Shown piece after piece: positions 45,650 to 54,609 of a stretch of 64,000 nucleotides of DNA. The stretch is from positions 1-64,000 of the forward strand of contig WHUZ01000052.1 of NCBI GenBank assembly GCA_015179045.1, given 5' to 3'. The notes under the pieces are model-generated. The model was not told where the DNA came from. It searched no databases and saw only the letters and a program-made list of their open reading frames with translations. Each line of letters opens with the position of its first letter. Positions within the stretch are counted from its first letter, which is position 1. This stretch comes from Kalaharituber pfeilii (Eukaryota; Ascomycota; Pezizomycetes; Pezizales; Pezizaceae). The position numbers were made by a program, and so were the translations under genes.

Positions 45650-46305
45650 CCGAAGGCTCATCCATGGCAGTTCGACAGGCATGGGAAGAGAGGACCAGAC
45701 GCGGCGACCTAGACACAGCTGTCATGTGGGTCAAGAGCCACATAGGGATAGTCGGGAACTCCAAGGCGGACAAGGCAGCCAGGACGAGCACAGCCATCCA
45801 GTACGAAGACGAAATGGTCACGGAGGCGGGTATAAGACAAGAAGCCAAAAGACTCAGAGCAGAAGAACGCAATCGTCTGAGACTATCATACAGACCCCTC
45901 CAGACAATCGACAACCGAAAAAGATTATCCACCCTGGCAGGGATCCTCGGGAACAAGGGCCTCAAGGAGTGGAGACACCGCATAGGCCAAGCCGATTCAC
46001 CGGAGTGTCGATGGTGCGGGAGAGCCCTGGAAAACCTGACGCACATATCCAACGATTGCGCCCCTTGGCTCAGGAGGATGAGAGGAGGGGCTGAAAGCCT
46101 CACACATCCGGACAAAGACATCAACATGGCGGAGATATTGGACTGGGCGGGGAAAGAGTAAACTTGGGACTTAGAGCGGGCGGGGATATCTCAGTTTTTC
46201 ATATTATTCTTTTCATTCTCATTTCACATTATGTATCTAAAACATCGCCATAGCCTTCGAGGCGGCATGCGATTAATGAAATAAAAAAAAAAAAAAAAAA
46301 AAAAA
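45650..46305 (+). mobile_element. 5'-truncated family-1 LINE (copy F)
   Basis: Flanked by ACTAGTACCTACA (45637-45649 and 46306-46318). It carries the ORF2 C-terminus, a 3' UTR, a hairpin variant with GCCT/AGGC stem (loop TCG) and poly(A). Confidence 0.92.
45664..46161 (+). CDS. Family-1 LINE ORF2 C-terminus: end of RNase H and zinc-binding tail
   Basis: Encodes VMWVKSHIGIVGNSKADKAA (the last RNase H block with its Asp) and the region TLAGILGNKGLKEWRHRIGQ. The zinc motif SPECRWCGRALENLTHISND (CX2C...HX4-5 spacing) follows, ending LDWAGKE and TAA. It is the 3' remnant of ORF2; RT and endonuclease are missing because of 5' truncation. Close relatives lie at 53078-53737 and 49175-48732. Confidence 0.88.
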   Translation: MAVRQAWEERTRRGDLDTAVMWVKSHIGIVGNSKADKAARTSTAIQYEDEMVTEAGIRQEAKRLRAEERNRLRLSYRPLQTIDNRKRLSTLAGILGNKGLKEWRHRIGQADSPECRWCGRALENLTHISNDCAPWLRRMRGGAESLTHPDKDINMAEILDWAGKE

Positions 46306-46519
46306 ACTAGTACCTACAACCCATGCTCGGGGGGCACCTGGGCAGGGGGAAGTTGAAATCACGAATTCCGGTTTTTTTTTTAAAAAAAAAAGTCATTACT
46401 CGACGAATTCTCGTCGAAAAATTGGAATGCCACAGTACATCTCACACTGCCCCACCACCAACTATTGCTCGCTTCATATTGCCTTACCTCACACAACGCA
46501 TAAGAGCAACAAACAACAA

Positions 46520-47244
46520 TGTCTGCTGCCTCTCTCATACGTGCCCGTGAGATCATTGCCACTATGCCAGCCCATATTTAAAAAAGCCTGAGAAGGGTGA
46601 AAGTTATGGGCTATATGTGTTGAGAACCGCAGTCGGCTTAAACGTCACTTGCCACTTCATTTAGATAGTACCGGTATTGGAGCATTTTCGGAGTTTTTTT
46701 TTTTTTTTTTTTTTTATTTCACGTGACCCCGCTTGTAGCTGTTCGCCATGGCAGGGCAAGTAGAAGTAGCCAGTCACCCCGTGGTTCGAACTCAGAACCT
46801 GGGCCACGCTCGGGCTGCCTACTGGGTGGGCAGAACACCCCCGCTTCTTGGGCTCGCACCCTACCAGTTGCGCGACTGTGACCGGCTGTATTTTCGGAGT
46901 TACAGGGGCAGGTTACACTGTATTGCATTGACATGCTAAAGCATGAATTGCAAGCTGCATCATCTCCTACTTATGAAGCTCCTGATTCTGCCAGAAATAT
47001 GGGAAATGTTGCATGTACCACATGCTCAATTACTCTCCAATATGCTATTCCTTGTCACCATTTTCTACGTACATTTTATCCTCTTGAAGAGTCAATACCA
47101 CTATCGCTGATTCATCCTTGTTGGCATCTTGACAAGTCAGCATGGGACCCTCATCAACATTGGACTATGATACTTGATACCACCAAGAGTTCATTATCTG
47201 CACCATTGGTGACACCTAACCTTCTTCCTGATATCCAAGGCTAG
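46520..47244 (+). pseudogene. MULE transposase fragments with a SWIM-like zinc motif
   Basis: After excising the SINE, the frame reads VENRSRLKRHLPLHLDSTGI then SELQGQVTLYCIDMLKHELQ, and CTTCSITLQYAIPCHHFLRT (CX2C...CXH, SWIM-like) at about 47010-47070, followed by PLSLIHPCWHLD. That arrangement is typical of the C-terminal region of FAR1/MULE-type transposases. A short frame MSAASLIRAREIIATMPAHI near 46519 may be an upstream piece. Only scattered remnants remain. Confidence 0.55.
46696..46889 (-). mobile_element. tRNA-derived SINE with a family-2 LINE tail
   Basis: 194 bp flanked by ATTTTCGGAGTT (46684-46695 and 46890-46901). On the minus strand it has a tRNA-like head with A box (GCGCAACTGGTAGGG, near 46873-46859) and B box GAGTTCGAACC (46793-46783). 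GTCAC near the 5' end pairs with GTGAC after the B box. The family-2 tail CCCTGCCATGGCGAACAGCT...GGGGTCACGTGAAATA and poly(A) follow. The RNA would be made by Pol III and mobilised by the family-2 LINE; both are inferred from structure. Confidence 0.85.
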
Positions 47245-47296
47245 CATAGGTTTGTTCAGACAGCATACAATCTCGAGATCTATTTCGCTGCACAAC

Positions 47297-47655
47297 CTTT
47301 ATGGTGGTAACCACGGTACCGATGGAAAGAATAAGGCCAAACGCGGGCCGGAGCGGTACTCATTGGTAGGGCCACATGCATAGTATCAGGAAGCGAATTA
47401 CATTTAAGAAGCGAGATGTGGATATATAGGCTCAGTTGGAAGGTGAAGATGGTCTATAAATTGTATGTAGATAGGACTGTAAAAGCAAGCAAGCAGCAAC
47501 AGACGGACATAAACAAACATAGATAAACACGCACAGACAAGACAATTGAAGACCCTTTCCTTGACATTTGATCATTGAGGCCGCCCTTGAGGTTTCGTTC
47601 CGCCAGCTCTAGATACCGGTACCCGTGCGAAACAGTGGATGCTGTCTAGCCGTCA
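47297..47655 (+). repeat. Dispersed repeat R, third copy
   Basis: Matches 25279-25540 and the reverse complement of 27648-27977, including GGTAACCACGGTACC, GACAATTGAAGACCC and CCGCCAGCTCTAGATACCGG. It lies inside the MULE-like element, outside the inverted duplication. Confidence 0.75.
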
Positions 47656-47944
47656 TCACACCTTCTCATCTAGCAGCACATCAAGTTCGACAGTTTCAAC
47701 AAACAGTCCAAGAGCTACAAAATCGTTGGAAAACTCCTAGTTTTCTAACCATTTTTTTAGCTTCTCCAGAACCAAGCTTCCGGACACAGTTTCGAACAGC
47801 ATCTGGCACATTGACCTCACGTAATCCAAAACGCATTAATTCAGCTCGTGGGCCTACTGGGGCTAAGATGGCTGAAGCGGAATTAGCTACACGTCGAGCT
47901 ATTCAAGACCGCGATGATATTGCCACTCACATGGAAAGGTGGAT

Positions 47945-48011
47945 CTTTTTTTTTTTTTTTTTTTTTTTTATTTCACGAAACCCCGCTTGCAGCTGTTCGC
48001 CATGGCAGGGC
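47945..48011 (-). mobile_element. Family-2 tail insertion in the MULE-like element
   Basis: Flanked by GGAAAGGTGGAT (47933-47944 and 48012-48023); long T-run, then the family-2 tail. Confidence 0.9.
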
Positions 48012-48587
48012 GGAAAGGTGGATGAAGCACTGGAGTTAGCTGAAAAGATACCAGAGTATGATGATATAGACAATCACACTCAGGATGTTATTGTCCTACA
48101 CTTACGTAGAAAGGTGGATGAAGCGCTGGACTTAGCTGAAGAGATCCAGAGTACGACGATGTAGATGTTATTGTTCTGCACCCACGCAGGACCTTGAGAG
48201 TAAGTGGATCAATGCAGGCATAGGATGTGGACATGGGTTGTACGTACTAGTAACTTAGCGGTCGCTTTAGATATATATATAGTTTAGCGTTACTTATCCC
48301 GGCTTCTGTCCAGTCAGAAAGTGACTGGACAGAGACATTCCGCAGTTTGCTATAGAGGAGTATTTCACTGGAATGGAATTGTCACTGAAGAGAAAGCATT
48401 TCGCTGAAGAGGGTTCCGCATTCTTAACGGCAGTTTGGTTGGGTTCGAAGTTAACTGTAGAGTACGCGTGTAGTGGGCGTGTAGTTAATGTAGTGAGTGC
48501 ATAGTGCTTTGTACAGAGGAAAAAAGTATGACCCGTGGTGCTACTGAGTAGCCCGGACCAGTGATGACTAGAATGTTTGTTACGAAT

Positions 48588-49175
48588 TTCTTGTTCTTTT
48601 AATACCAGTACTCGCGTCCGCCCTATGGGGTATGGCGAGGTTAGTTACATGTGAGGAAAGGAAAAAATATAATGTGATATGAAATGGAATATAACAAAAG
48701 TGACTGAAGCTAGGCTAATCCGACCGTCTATCTATCGTCTCGCCCATTCTAAAATGTCCACCAATGCGTCTTTGTCCTTCTGGTCGACTTTCGGGGGTCT
48801 GAGCAGGTCTGTCTCCCCTCCGGGCCATTTGTTCTTCCAGACCTGGCATCGAACTAGTACATGGGGGGTGGTCTCCTCTTCGCCGCACCACCGGCACTCC
48901 GGGCTGTCTGCTTTGCCTATTTCGTATCTCCATCGTCTCAGGCCTTTGCCCCCTAGTATGCCTGCAAGCGTCGAAACCCTTTGTCCCAGTCGTTGTAGTG
49001 GTCTGTAGTTGAGGTCCAGCCTGTTCCTTTCCGCGGCCCTCCGTGATCTTGAGAGTTGTCGCATGCCTGCCTCGGTGATCGTTTCGTCTCGGTACTGGAG
49101 GTGGACGCCGATTTTGGCGGCTTTGTCCGCTTCTGTGTTTCCTTTGACTCCTCTGTGGCCTTTCACCCATAGCAC
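48588..49175 (-). mobile_element. 5'-truncated family-1 LINE (copy G)
   Basis: Flanked by TGTTTGTTACGAAT (48574-48587 and 49176-49189). The minus frame from 49175 to 48732 encodes LWVKGHRGVKGNTEADKAA, LAGILGGKGLRRWRYEIGKA and the zinc motif SPECRWCGEEETTPHVLVRC, ending ILEWARR. The tail hairpin is mutated and the A-run is short. Confidence 0.88.
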
Positions 49176-49202
49176 TGTTTGTTACGAATGGTCCGGCACA
49201 GC

Positions 49203-49864
49203 TAAATAAAAGTCTATTCAACAGGTAGTAAACAATCAAGGCTGTTCACAAGTATTACCATTATTCCTTCACATCTAAACTTTACGTAGCAGGTGATAGA
49301 AGTAAATTATCACATCCTTATGCTTCGCATTGTGAGATACCAGTCCTGTGTTATCATGGGAAGTGTGCCATATTTTCCTCGTTATATGTGTAGTGCAACA
49401 AGTATTGGGCCATGTGTTATGCAAAGTTGCGGTGGTACCTCTAGTATAGAGTACTGTTAGGCATTCCGCACCATCAGCATATTATTTGATGTATTCCGGA
49501 GTGAGCAGTCCGGCTTCTGTTTTTTCTTTTCCCTTCTAATATCATCACTCGTATACCAAGCCGGGTGTTAGGACGAAATGAAGTACCAGGAAATAATAAT
49601 AAAAAGTGAAGGGAAAAATGAATCGAGGGCAACTACTCAGGTTTATACTTCTCCGCAAGCGAGATGTCTTCTTCCCTCAAGGGCTTGAAACTCGCCCTTC
49701 CGTTATGACATGCTGGGCCAAGGGCGATTAACTTAGTAGATCTGTCAGGGTGACCAAACAAAGTATCAATTTTTTTTTTTTTTTTTTTTTTATATCATTA
49801 ATCGCTTACCGCCTTGCGGGCTATGGCGATACAAAGTATCAATGATGCCATGATTATGATGCGT
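49203..49864. other. Non-coding stretch with one tail insertion
   Basis: No gene seen. A family-1 tail (49771-49830, minus) is flanked by ACAAAGTATCAAT (49758-49770 and 49831-49843). Confidence 0.6.
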
Positions 49865-50015
49865 GAGAAGCTTGTTATTTAGCACTTACATGTTATATAG
49901 AATATGCAATAACTGACACGCTGGAGGCCTATATAGAGAGGCCTAAACGGCCCATACAAAGATCAAGTTCCAAGAGTTACACCTACATTTCGCTACCATC
50001 GCAGACACCGTAACA
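49865..50015 (+). repeat. LTR-like direct repeat, left
   Basis: GAGAAGCTTGTTATTTAGCA to GACACCGTAACA. It recurs in the same orientation at 55324-55564 after removing a 65-bp tail insertion plus its 13-bp duplication. It ends in CA as LTRs do. The 5' start of the LTR is unclear. Confidence 0.6.
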
Positions 50016-50127
50016 TTACAACGCTTAACCTTTACCTTTTACTTTTACCTTCACCTTTTACCTTTTACCTTTTTACCCAACAAGTTCTCGCCTTCCACGC
50101 TCCTAAGTTACTCGTTTGCACAAATGG

Positions 50128-50395
50128 TTGTATACTTAGAAAAGGAGACGGATGTTGAGAGGGTGAGGCTCGGGGGACGTTGGCTCAGATCGGTCCGGTA
50201 CGAGTCGGAGAGGGGACGGAAGTAGGAGATACCGGGACCGGGACTGCCACCCGCATCATGGAGAAGTTTCGCGGGCACTACATGTAGTTAGGAGTAGATA
50301 GTGTGGGGTTCGACTTCTATTTTCGCTCTTAATAAAACCTCGCCATAGCCCTTTGGGCGGCATGCGAGTATTGATATAAAAAAAAAAAAAAAAAA
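50128..50395 (+). mobile_element. ORF1-only LINE derivative, fourth copy (5'-truncated)
   Basis: Flanked by TTGCACAAATGG (50116-50127 and 50396-50407). Encodes VVYLEKETDVERVRLGGRWL to ESERGRK and TAG at about 50223. It has the stem CCCGC/GCGGG (50250-50275), the hairpin with loop variant GCCCTTTGGGC and poly(A). Confidence 0.9.
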
Positions 50396-50403
50396 TTGCA
50401 CAA

Positions 50404-50901
50404 ATGGATATGGATGACGAAGTACCCTATACTCCAACATTGGGATTCCTATCATCAGATCCTCTGGGATCGGCCACAACGACTCAAGAGACTATATGAG
50501 CCATCCAGGCTACAAATATAGAGCTAGAACGAAAAGTAGCAATCTTGCACGATGCAACCCCAGCAACCCCAGCAACCCCGGCAACCCCCGCAACCCCGGC
50601 AACCCCGGCAACCCCGGCAACCCCGGCAACCCCGGCAACCCCGGCAACCCCGGCAACCCCGGCAACCCCGGCAACCCCGGCAACCCCGGCAACCCCGGCA
50701 ACCCCGGCAACCCCGGCAACCCCGGCAACCCCGGCAACCCCGGCAACCCCGGCAACCCCGGCAACCCCGGCAACCCCGCCAGCCACAAGAGTACCGGCAA
50801 GCTCGGTAGCAGACAACTTAGATACTGGAATTAGTAAGGAGGATCGCAATGCTATTCAAACTCTCCATGGGCGAGGAAGGTATAGACTCAGCGTATACTA
50901 G
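50404..50901 (+). pseudogene. Gag-like ORF with a (Ala-Thr-Pro)n repeat
   Basis: ATG at 50404 (MDMDDEVPYTPTLGFLSSDP) with one in-frame TGA at about 50497, then [17 protein letters not shown]. Twenty-five ATP triplets follow, then [21 protein letters not shown]-terminal Gag segments of fungal LTR elements often look like this; family not assigned. The frame runs into the 18S fragment and stops. Confidence 0.5.
50554..50778 (+). repeat. 9-bp minisatellite, 25 units
   Basis: GCAACCCCG repeated 25 times (225 bp) with only a few variants in the first units. It is open in all three forward frames and in at least two reverse frames. Confidence 0.97.
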
Positions 50902-50990
50902 AGTTGTTGCAGTTAAAAGCTCGTAGTTGAACCTTGGATCTGGCCGGCCGGTCTGCCTCACCGCATGCACTGGTTTCGCCGGGTCTTTCC
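50890..50990 (+). rRNA. Fragment of 18S rRNA gene captured in a retroelement
   Basis: About 101 bp that I recognise as the conserved stretch GTTGTTGCAGTTAAAAGCTC, GTAGTTGAACCTTGG, CTGGCCGGCCGGTCTGCCTC, GGGTCTTTCC of fungal small-subunit rRNA. Compared with the ascomycete consensus as I remember it, several G-to-A or C-to-T changes are present (for example CCGCATGCACTGG for CCGCGTGCACTGG), so it is a dead fragment. It sits exactly between the Gag-like ORF and the copia protease piece. Confidence 0.85.
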
Positions 50991-51708
50991 TAATAAGGCC
51001 AGGAAGAATAAGGGAAACGAAAATTCTTCAGGGAATGCGAATATTGCTACTGCTACTGGTACTACCGGAACATCAAACGTTTCAGTCGCTAGAAGTCTTA
51101 TTCACCGCACTCGGTTGACAAAAGATGACATCAAAAGAACTCAACGTAAGCTCTGGTATGTCGACTCTGGTGCTTCAGATCACATGAGCAGTTCGTTATC
51201 CGTCTTCTCGCAAGTTCATCGTCTACCGGAACCTCGACCAGTGTACCTAGGAGATAACGCAGTAATATATGCCTCTGGAATTGGTGATGTTTACATGCGT
51301 GGAGACCGCATAATGAAGCTGCGCAATGTACTGTACGTTCCGGATCTAGGCTGCAATCATGCCTCCGCTGGTAAATGTATGAAAGCCAAATGCAAGCTTC
51401 TATTCGAGGACGATAACTGCGAGATCATAGACAAAAAGGACAACTCAGTACTCGCCACCGCCGCCTACAAGAATGAAATGTTTGAACTCCAAGCTACTGT
51501 TTTTCGTCCCTCGCATGTGACAATATCAAAATCGAAATCGACCTCCTATCCTGTATCTGTCAACATGTCAAGGGAATCTACAGAAACGGCGGTTCAACCT
51601 ATATCCACATCAGCTCAGTCTGCTCCCTTGCTGTTAAATTTATGGTACCGGGGGCTCAAAAGTAATACTATTTTGCCAGAGAATTGTGCGTCACCCAAAC
51701 AAAATTAG
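50991..51708 (+). pseudogene. copia gag tail and protease fragment
   Basis: Opens at PNKARKNKGNENSSGN, the sort of sequence that follows a gag zinc knuckle. It continues with KLWYVDSGASDHMSS (protease, D-S-G) and YLGDNAVIYASGIGDVYM and LRNVLYVPDLGCN, as in the copia protease/pre-integrase region. It ends near LLLNLWYRGLK, where the integrase zinc region should begin. Integrase, RT and RNase H of copia type are absent. Confidence 0.85.
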
Positions 51709-51799
51709 TACCTATGCCAACAGGAACTCTGCCCTGGGAAGAAATAGCTATGCACTTTGTAGGAGAACTTTCTGATAGCGAAGGAATTCAATGCTGTAT

Positions 51800-52020
51800 C
51801 AAGGGATGAGGGGGGGAGGGGGGGAGAGATGACGCTGGCGGAGGTGATGGACTGGGCGGCAGAGTAGACGGAGTGGTGCAGGACACGCTCAACGTTGCGA
51901 CATTGTTTTTACTTTTTCTGTGATGTTATACTCTGTTTATTCGTTGTTATGTATTTAAATCCTCGCCATAGCTCACAAGGCGGCATACGAGTAATGACAT
52001 AAAAAAAATAAAAAAAAAAA
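51800..52020 (+). mobile_element. 5'-truncated family-1 LINE, 221 bp
   Basis: Flanked by AATGCTGTAT (51790-51799 and 52021-52030). Codes only MTLAEVMDWAAE and a stop, then the 3' UTR, a degenerate hairpin (AGCTCACAAGGCGGC) and an A-rich tail. Confidence 0.9.
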
Positions 52021-52607
52021 AATGCTGTATTAGATATCACGGACCGTTTTACCAAGATGCAGCACTACATACCTGCCAAAACGACATGGACAGCAGAGGA
52101 GGTGGCAAACGCATATGTTTGTGAAATATGGCGACTTTATGGCTGACCTAGGCATGTAACCTCAGACCGTGGTCCACAATTCATAAGTGTATTCATGCAG
52201 ATCTAAATGCGAAGCTTCATATTGGCCTCAGGTTGGCAACAGCACATCATCCACAATCAGATGGCTTGAGTGAGAGAGCTATACAAACACTCAAACAATA
52301 CTGGAGAACCTACTGGTATGATCGCCAGAAACGTTGGGTACAATAACTACCACTGGCCAACTTCGCATACAACTCTACAACAAGCACACATGGATTCAGT
52401 CCATTCCACAGCCTATATTGACCCACGTACCATTCATGTCAATGATAATTATATATATGCCAGCCCAGCAGCTGAAGAATGAATTGAACGCATGACCACA
52501 GTACACAGCCAGATTCACCAAACTCTCAAGCAGATCAATGACAAGCGCTCTTCACTCTACATTGACAAGTCTGGCCAATTCCAAGTTGGAGACCAAGTAT
52601 GGGTAGA

Positions 52608-53737
52608 CTCGCAACATACGGGAGCTGGGCCTGGCTCAACTACGCGAGAGGGGCACCGGCGGAGAAGAAACTTAGGGAGCTGGAAAAATGGCAGTATAGC
52701 GTAGCGAGAAATATCACGGGGGCCCCATGGGGCACCAGGAGGGCGATAGTCGAGGGGATCGTCAACCTGGAGTCAGTACAAGCGTTCGTAGCAGGGGAAG
52801 GGGAGAGGGTTGAGGCTCGGGCACTGAGATTCCCCCAAGAAAGGATCGCCAACCCGGAACCAGACACCACATACCTGAGAGGCAACCTAAGACACAGAGA
52901 CCCATTACCGTTACACACCTTCCCCACGCACCCGAGCGACACGAGCAGGGACGAGTGGGAGGCCATCATAGAGAAAGAAACGGATGAAGGGTGGAACGGG
53001 GTGTACACTGACGGGAGTAGAATAGAGGGCACGACAGGAGCAGGGTACACCACCGGCACGAGACAAAGTCCTTTTACTTGGGGAGAAGGAGTACGGTAAA
53101 CGACGGCGAACTCATAGCAATAAGCGAAGCATTAAAGCTAACGGGGGAGCTACTAATCGTCACCGACTCACAAACGGCGATCACAAAGTTACAGAAGATA
53201 GCGGGAGGAGGACCTACAGCCGACGGAGCTTCCAACACGGTGAGGACTCGGAGACGGTGGGAAGAACGAGCGGCCAGAGGGGACTTAGACCTTGCCATCA
53301 TCTGGGTTAAAATCCACAAGGGAATCAGAGGCAACACGGAAGCGGACCGAGCCGCAAAGGTCGGCGCAGCCCTACAGTGCGAGAATGAGATCATAACGGA
53401 GGCGGGGATAAGACAGGATTACAAGGCGAGGAGAGCCGCGGAGAGAAACCAGGCAGAGCTCAACTACCGACCGACACAACGAGCAGACAAGCGTCGTTAC
53501 CTGGCTACCCTGGCCGGAATTCTGGGGAACCAAGGCCTTAAGGAATGGAGATACAAGATAGGGAAGGCGGATTCACCGGAATGCCGATGGTGTGGCCAGG
53601 CGCCAGAGAGCTGGGAACACATACGGAGTGACTGCATCGCCTGGAACCGAAAGAACACGAAAGGGGCAGAAGGTATAAAGCAGGTGGAGAAAGACAGGAA
53701 TCTGGTGGAGATATTGGAATGGGCCGGGAGGGACTAG
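52608..53737 (+). pseudogene. Family-1 LINE ORF2 C-terminal third with one frameshift
   Basis: Starts after the RT core: AWLNYARGAPAEKKLRELEK and QYSVARNITGAPWGTRRAIV, typical of the segment between RT and RNase H. RNase H opens with GVYTDGSRIEGTTGAGYT. A frameshift near 53080 leads into VNDGELIAISEALKL, LIVTDSQTAI and IWVKIHKGIRGNTEADRAAK, so all catalytic positions are represented. The zinc tail is SPECRWCGQAPESWEHIRSD, ending ILEWAGRD at 53737. This is the best view of the family-1 C-terminus here. Confidence 0.9.
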
Positions 53738-53838
53738 ATATATAAGGTTTTAAGTGTTAGCTTCTGTTTATCCATGTACTTAAACATCGCCATAGCCCAC
53801 AGGGCGGCACGCGATTAATGAAATAAAAAAAAAAAAAA
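52608..53838 (+). mobile_element. 5'-truncated family-1 LINE, 1231 bp (copy H)
   Basis: Flanked by AGTATGGGTAGAC and AGTATGGGTGGAC (52595-52607 and 53839-53851). It holds the post-RT region, RNase H, zinc tail, 3' UTR, hairpin and poly(A). The longest LINE piece with coding sequence in the right flank. Confidence 0.92.
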
Positions 53839-54051
53839 AGTATGGGTGGACCGCCGCAATTTGAAAGTACAAGCTGGATATAAATCGCTATCCAGCAAAT
53901 ACATCTGCCCCTACACTGTTACTCGACGAATCAGCCAGCACGCATATGAGTTGGATATTTCTAGAAGGCTTTTAAAAAATAGAGTGCAACCACAGGTTGA
54001 TCCATCATCCACAAGTGACAATGATGATGATGAGGACCCACTATATGAGAT

Positions 54052-54053
<2 letters not shown>

Positions 54054-54087
<34 letters not shown>

Positions 54088-54305
54088 CAGTACTCGCATG
54101 CCGCCCTAAGGGCTATGGCGAGGGTTTAAGTACATAAAATATAAAAGGAAAGTAAAAGTAAGACGTAGTTACATGTGATGCCCGCGGTGCTCATTAATAA
54201 TCCTCCTCGCCATAGCCCTCAGGGCGGCATGCGAGTAATGAAATAATAAAAAAAAAAAAATTAATAATGCGGGTGGATTGAGGTCAGTGCGGTGCCCGTA
54301 TCCTC
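54054..54305 (-). mobile_element. ORF1-only-type LINE 3' end, minus strand, with a nested tail
   Basis: Flanked by ATGAGATGG (54045-54053 and 54306-54314). It begins with a long T-run and the family-1 hairpin (loop variant CCCTTAGGG), and has the CCCGC/GCGGG stem further upstream on the minus strand. A + oriented family-1 tail (54202-54259) is nested in its stem loop between ATTAATAAT copies. Confidence 0.85.
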
Positions 54306-54609
54306 ATGAGATGGATTGTATTGTTGATAGCAGACGCACTAAAGGAGGCGTAAAGTACCGAGTCCACTAGAAAGATTATGGTGCCGGATCTGACACATGG
54401 GAATCATTCGAGTATCTACAAGCTCCTTTATGACTGAACGTCGACCCTGAATTCCGGATTCGCACTTAGAATAAGGAGGGCTTCGTCACGTAGGAAAAAC
54501 AAGAAAGAGCTTCCGAAGGAATAAAGAAGATCTATACCGTTAGGTCCGTACCGTTGGGTCCAATAAGTCTGATTGATTAAAGAGATGCAGAATCAAACAG
54601 GATTATATA

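Larger units (their letters stand above)
45219..49202. mobile_element. Decayed MULE-like element with long inverted termini
   Basis: Outer inverted repeats include GTGCCGGRCCATTCGTAACA, TGGTCCGGGCTACTCAGTAG and, further in, GGAATGTCTCTGTCCAGTCA, AAGCCGGGATAAGT and AAGCGACCGCTAA (left 45219-45650, right 48230-49202). The interior keeps a SWIM-type transposase C-terminus. It has been hit by LINE F (45650-46305), a SINE (46696-46889), repeat R (about 47297-47655), a family-2 tail (47945-48011) and LINE G (48588-49175). Exact outer limits and target duplication are uncertain. Confidence 0.6.
51655..54435 (+). pseudogene. Chromovirus (Ty3/gypsy) integrase and chromodomain remnants
   Basis: Pieces in order: LVPMPTGTLPWEEIAMHFVG (51700s); then, after a LINE, LDITDRFTKMQHYIPAKTTW; HVTSDRGPQF; LATAHHPQSDGLSERAIQTL; a spacer to 52607; and after another LINE VDRRNLKVQAGYKSLSSKY with RLLKNRVQPQVDPSST. 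Finally a chromodomain GGVKYRVH-stop-KDYGAGSDTWESFEYLQ is at about 54340-54420. The internal stop sits where Trp is expected (TGG to TAG). The integrase D,D,E residues are present in outline, but frames are broken. Confidence 0.8.

Noticed and set aside
46696..46889. Functional tRNA gene
   Set aside because: It sits inside a SINE with target duplications and poly(A), and the anticodon arm is not convincing.
50554..50778. CRISPR array
   Set aside because: Units are contiguous 9-mers without spacers, in a eukaryotic transposon context.
50484..50849. (Gly-Val-Ala)n and (Gly-Leu-Pro)n collagen-like minus-strand proteins
   Set aside because: Produced by the 9-bp minisatellite being open in several frames; no flanking support.
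50890..50990. Working rRNA gene
   Set aside because: Only about 100 bp, mutated, no neighbouring rRNA sequence.
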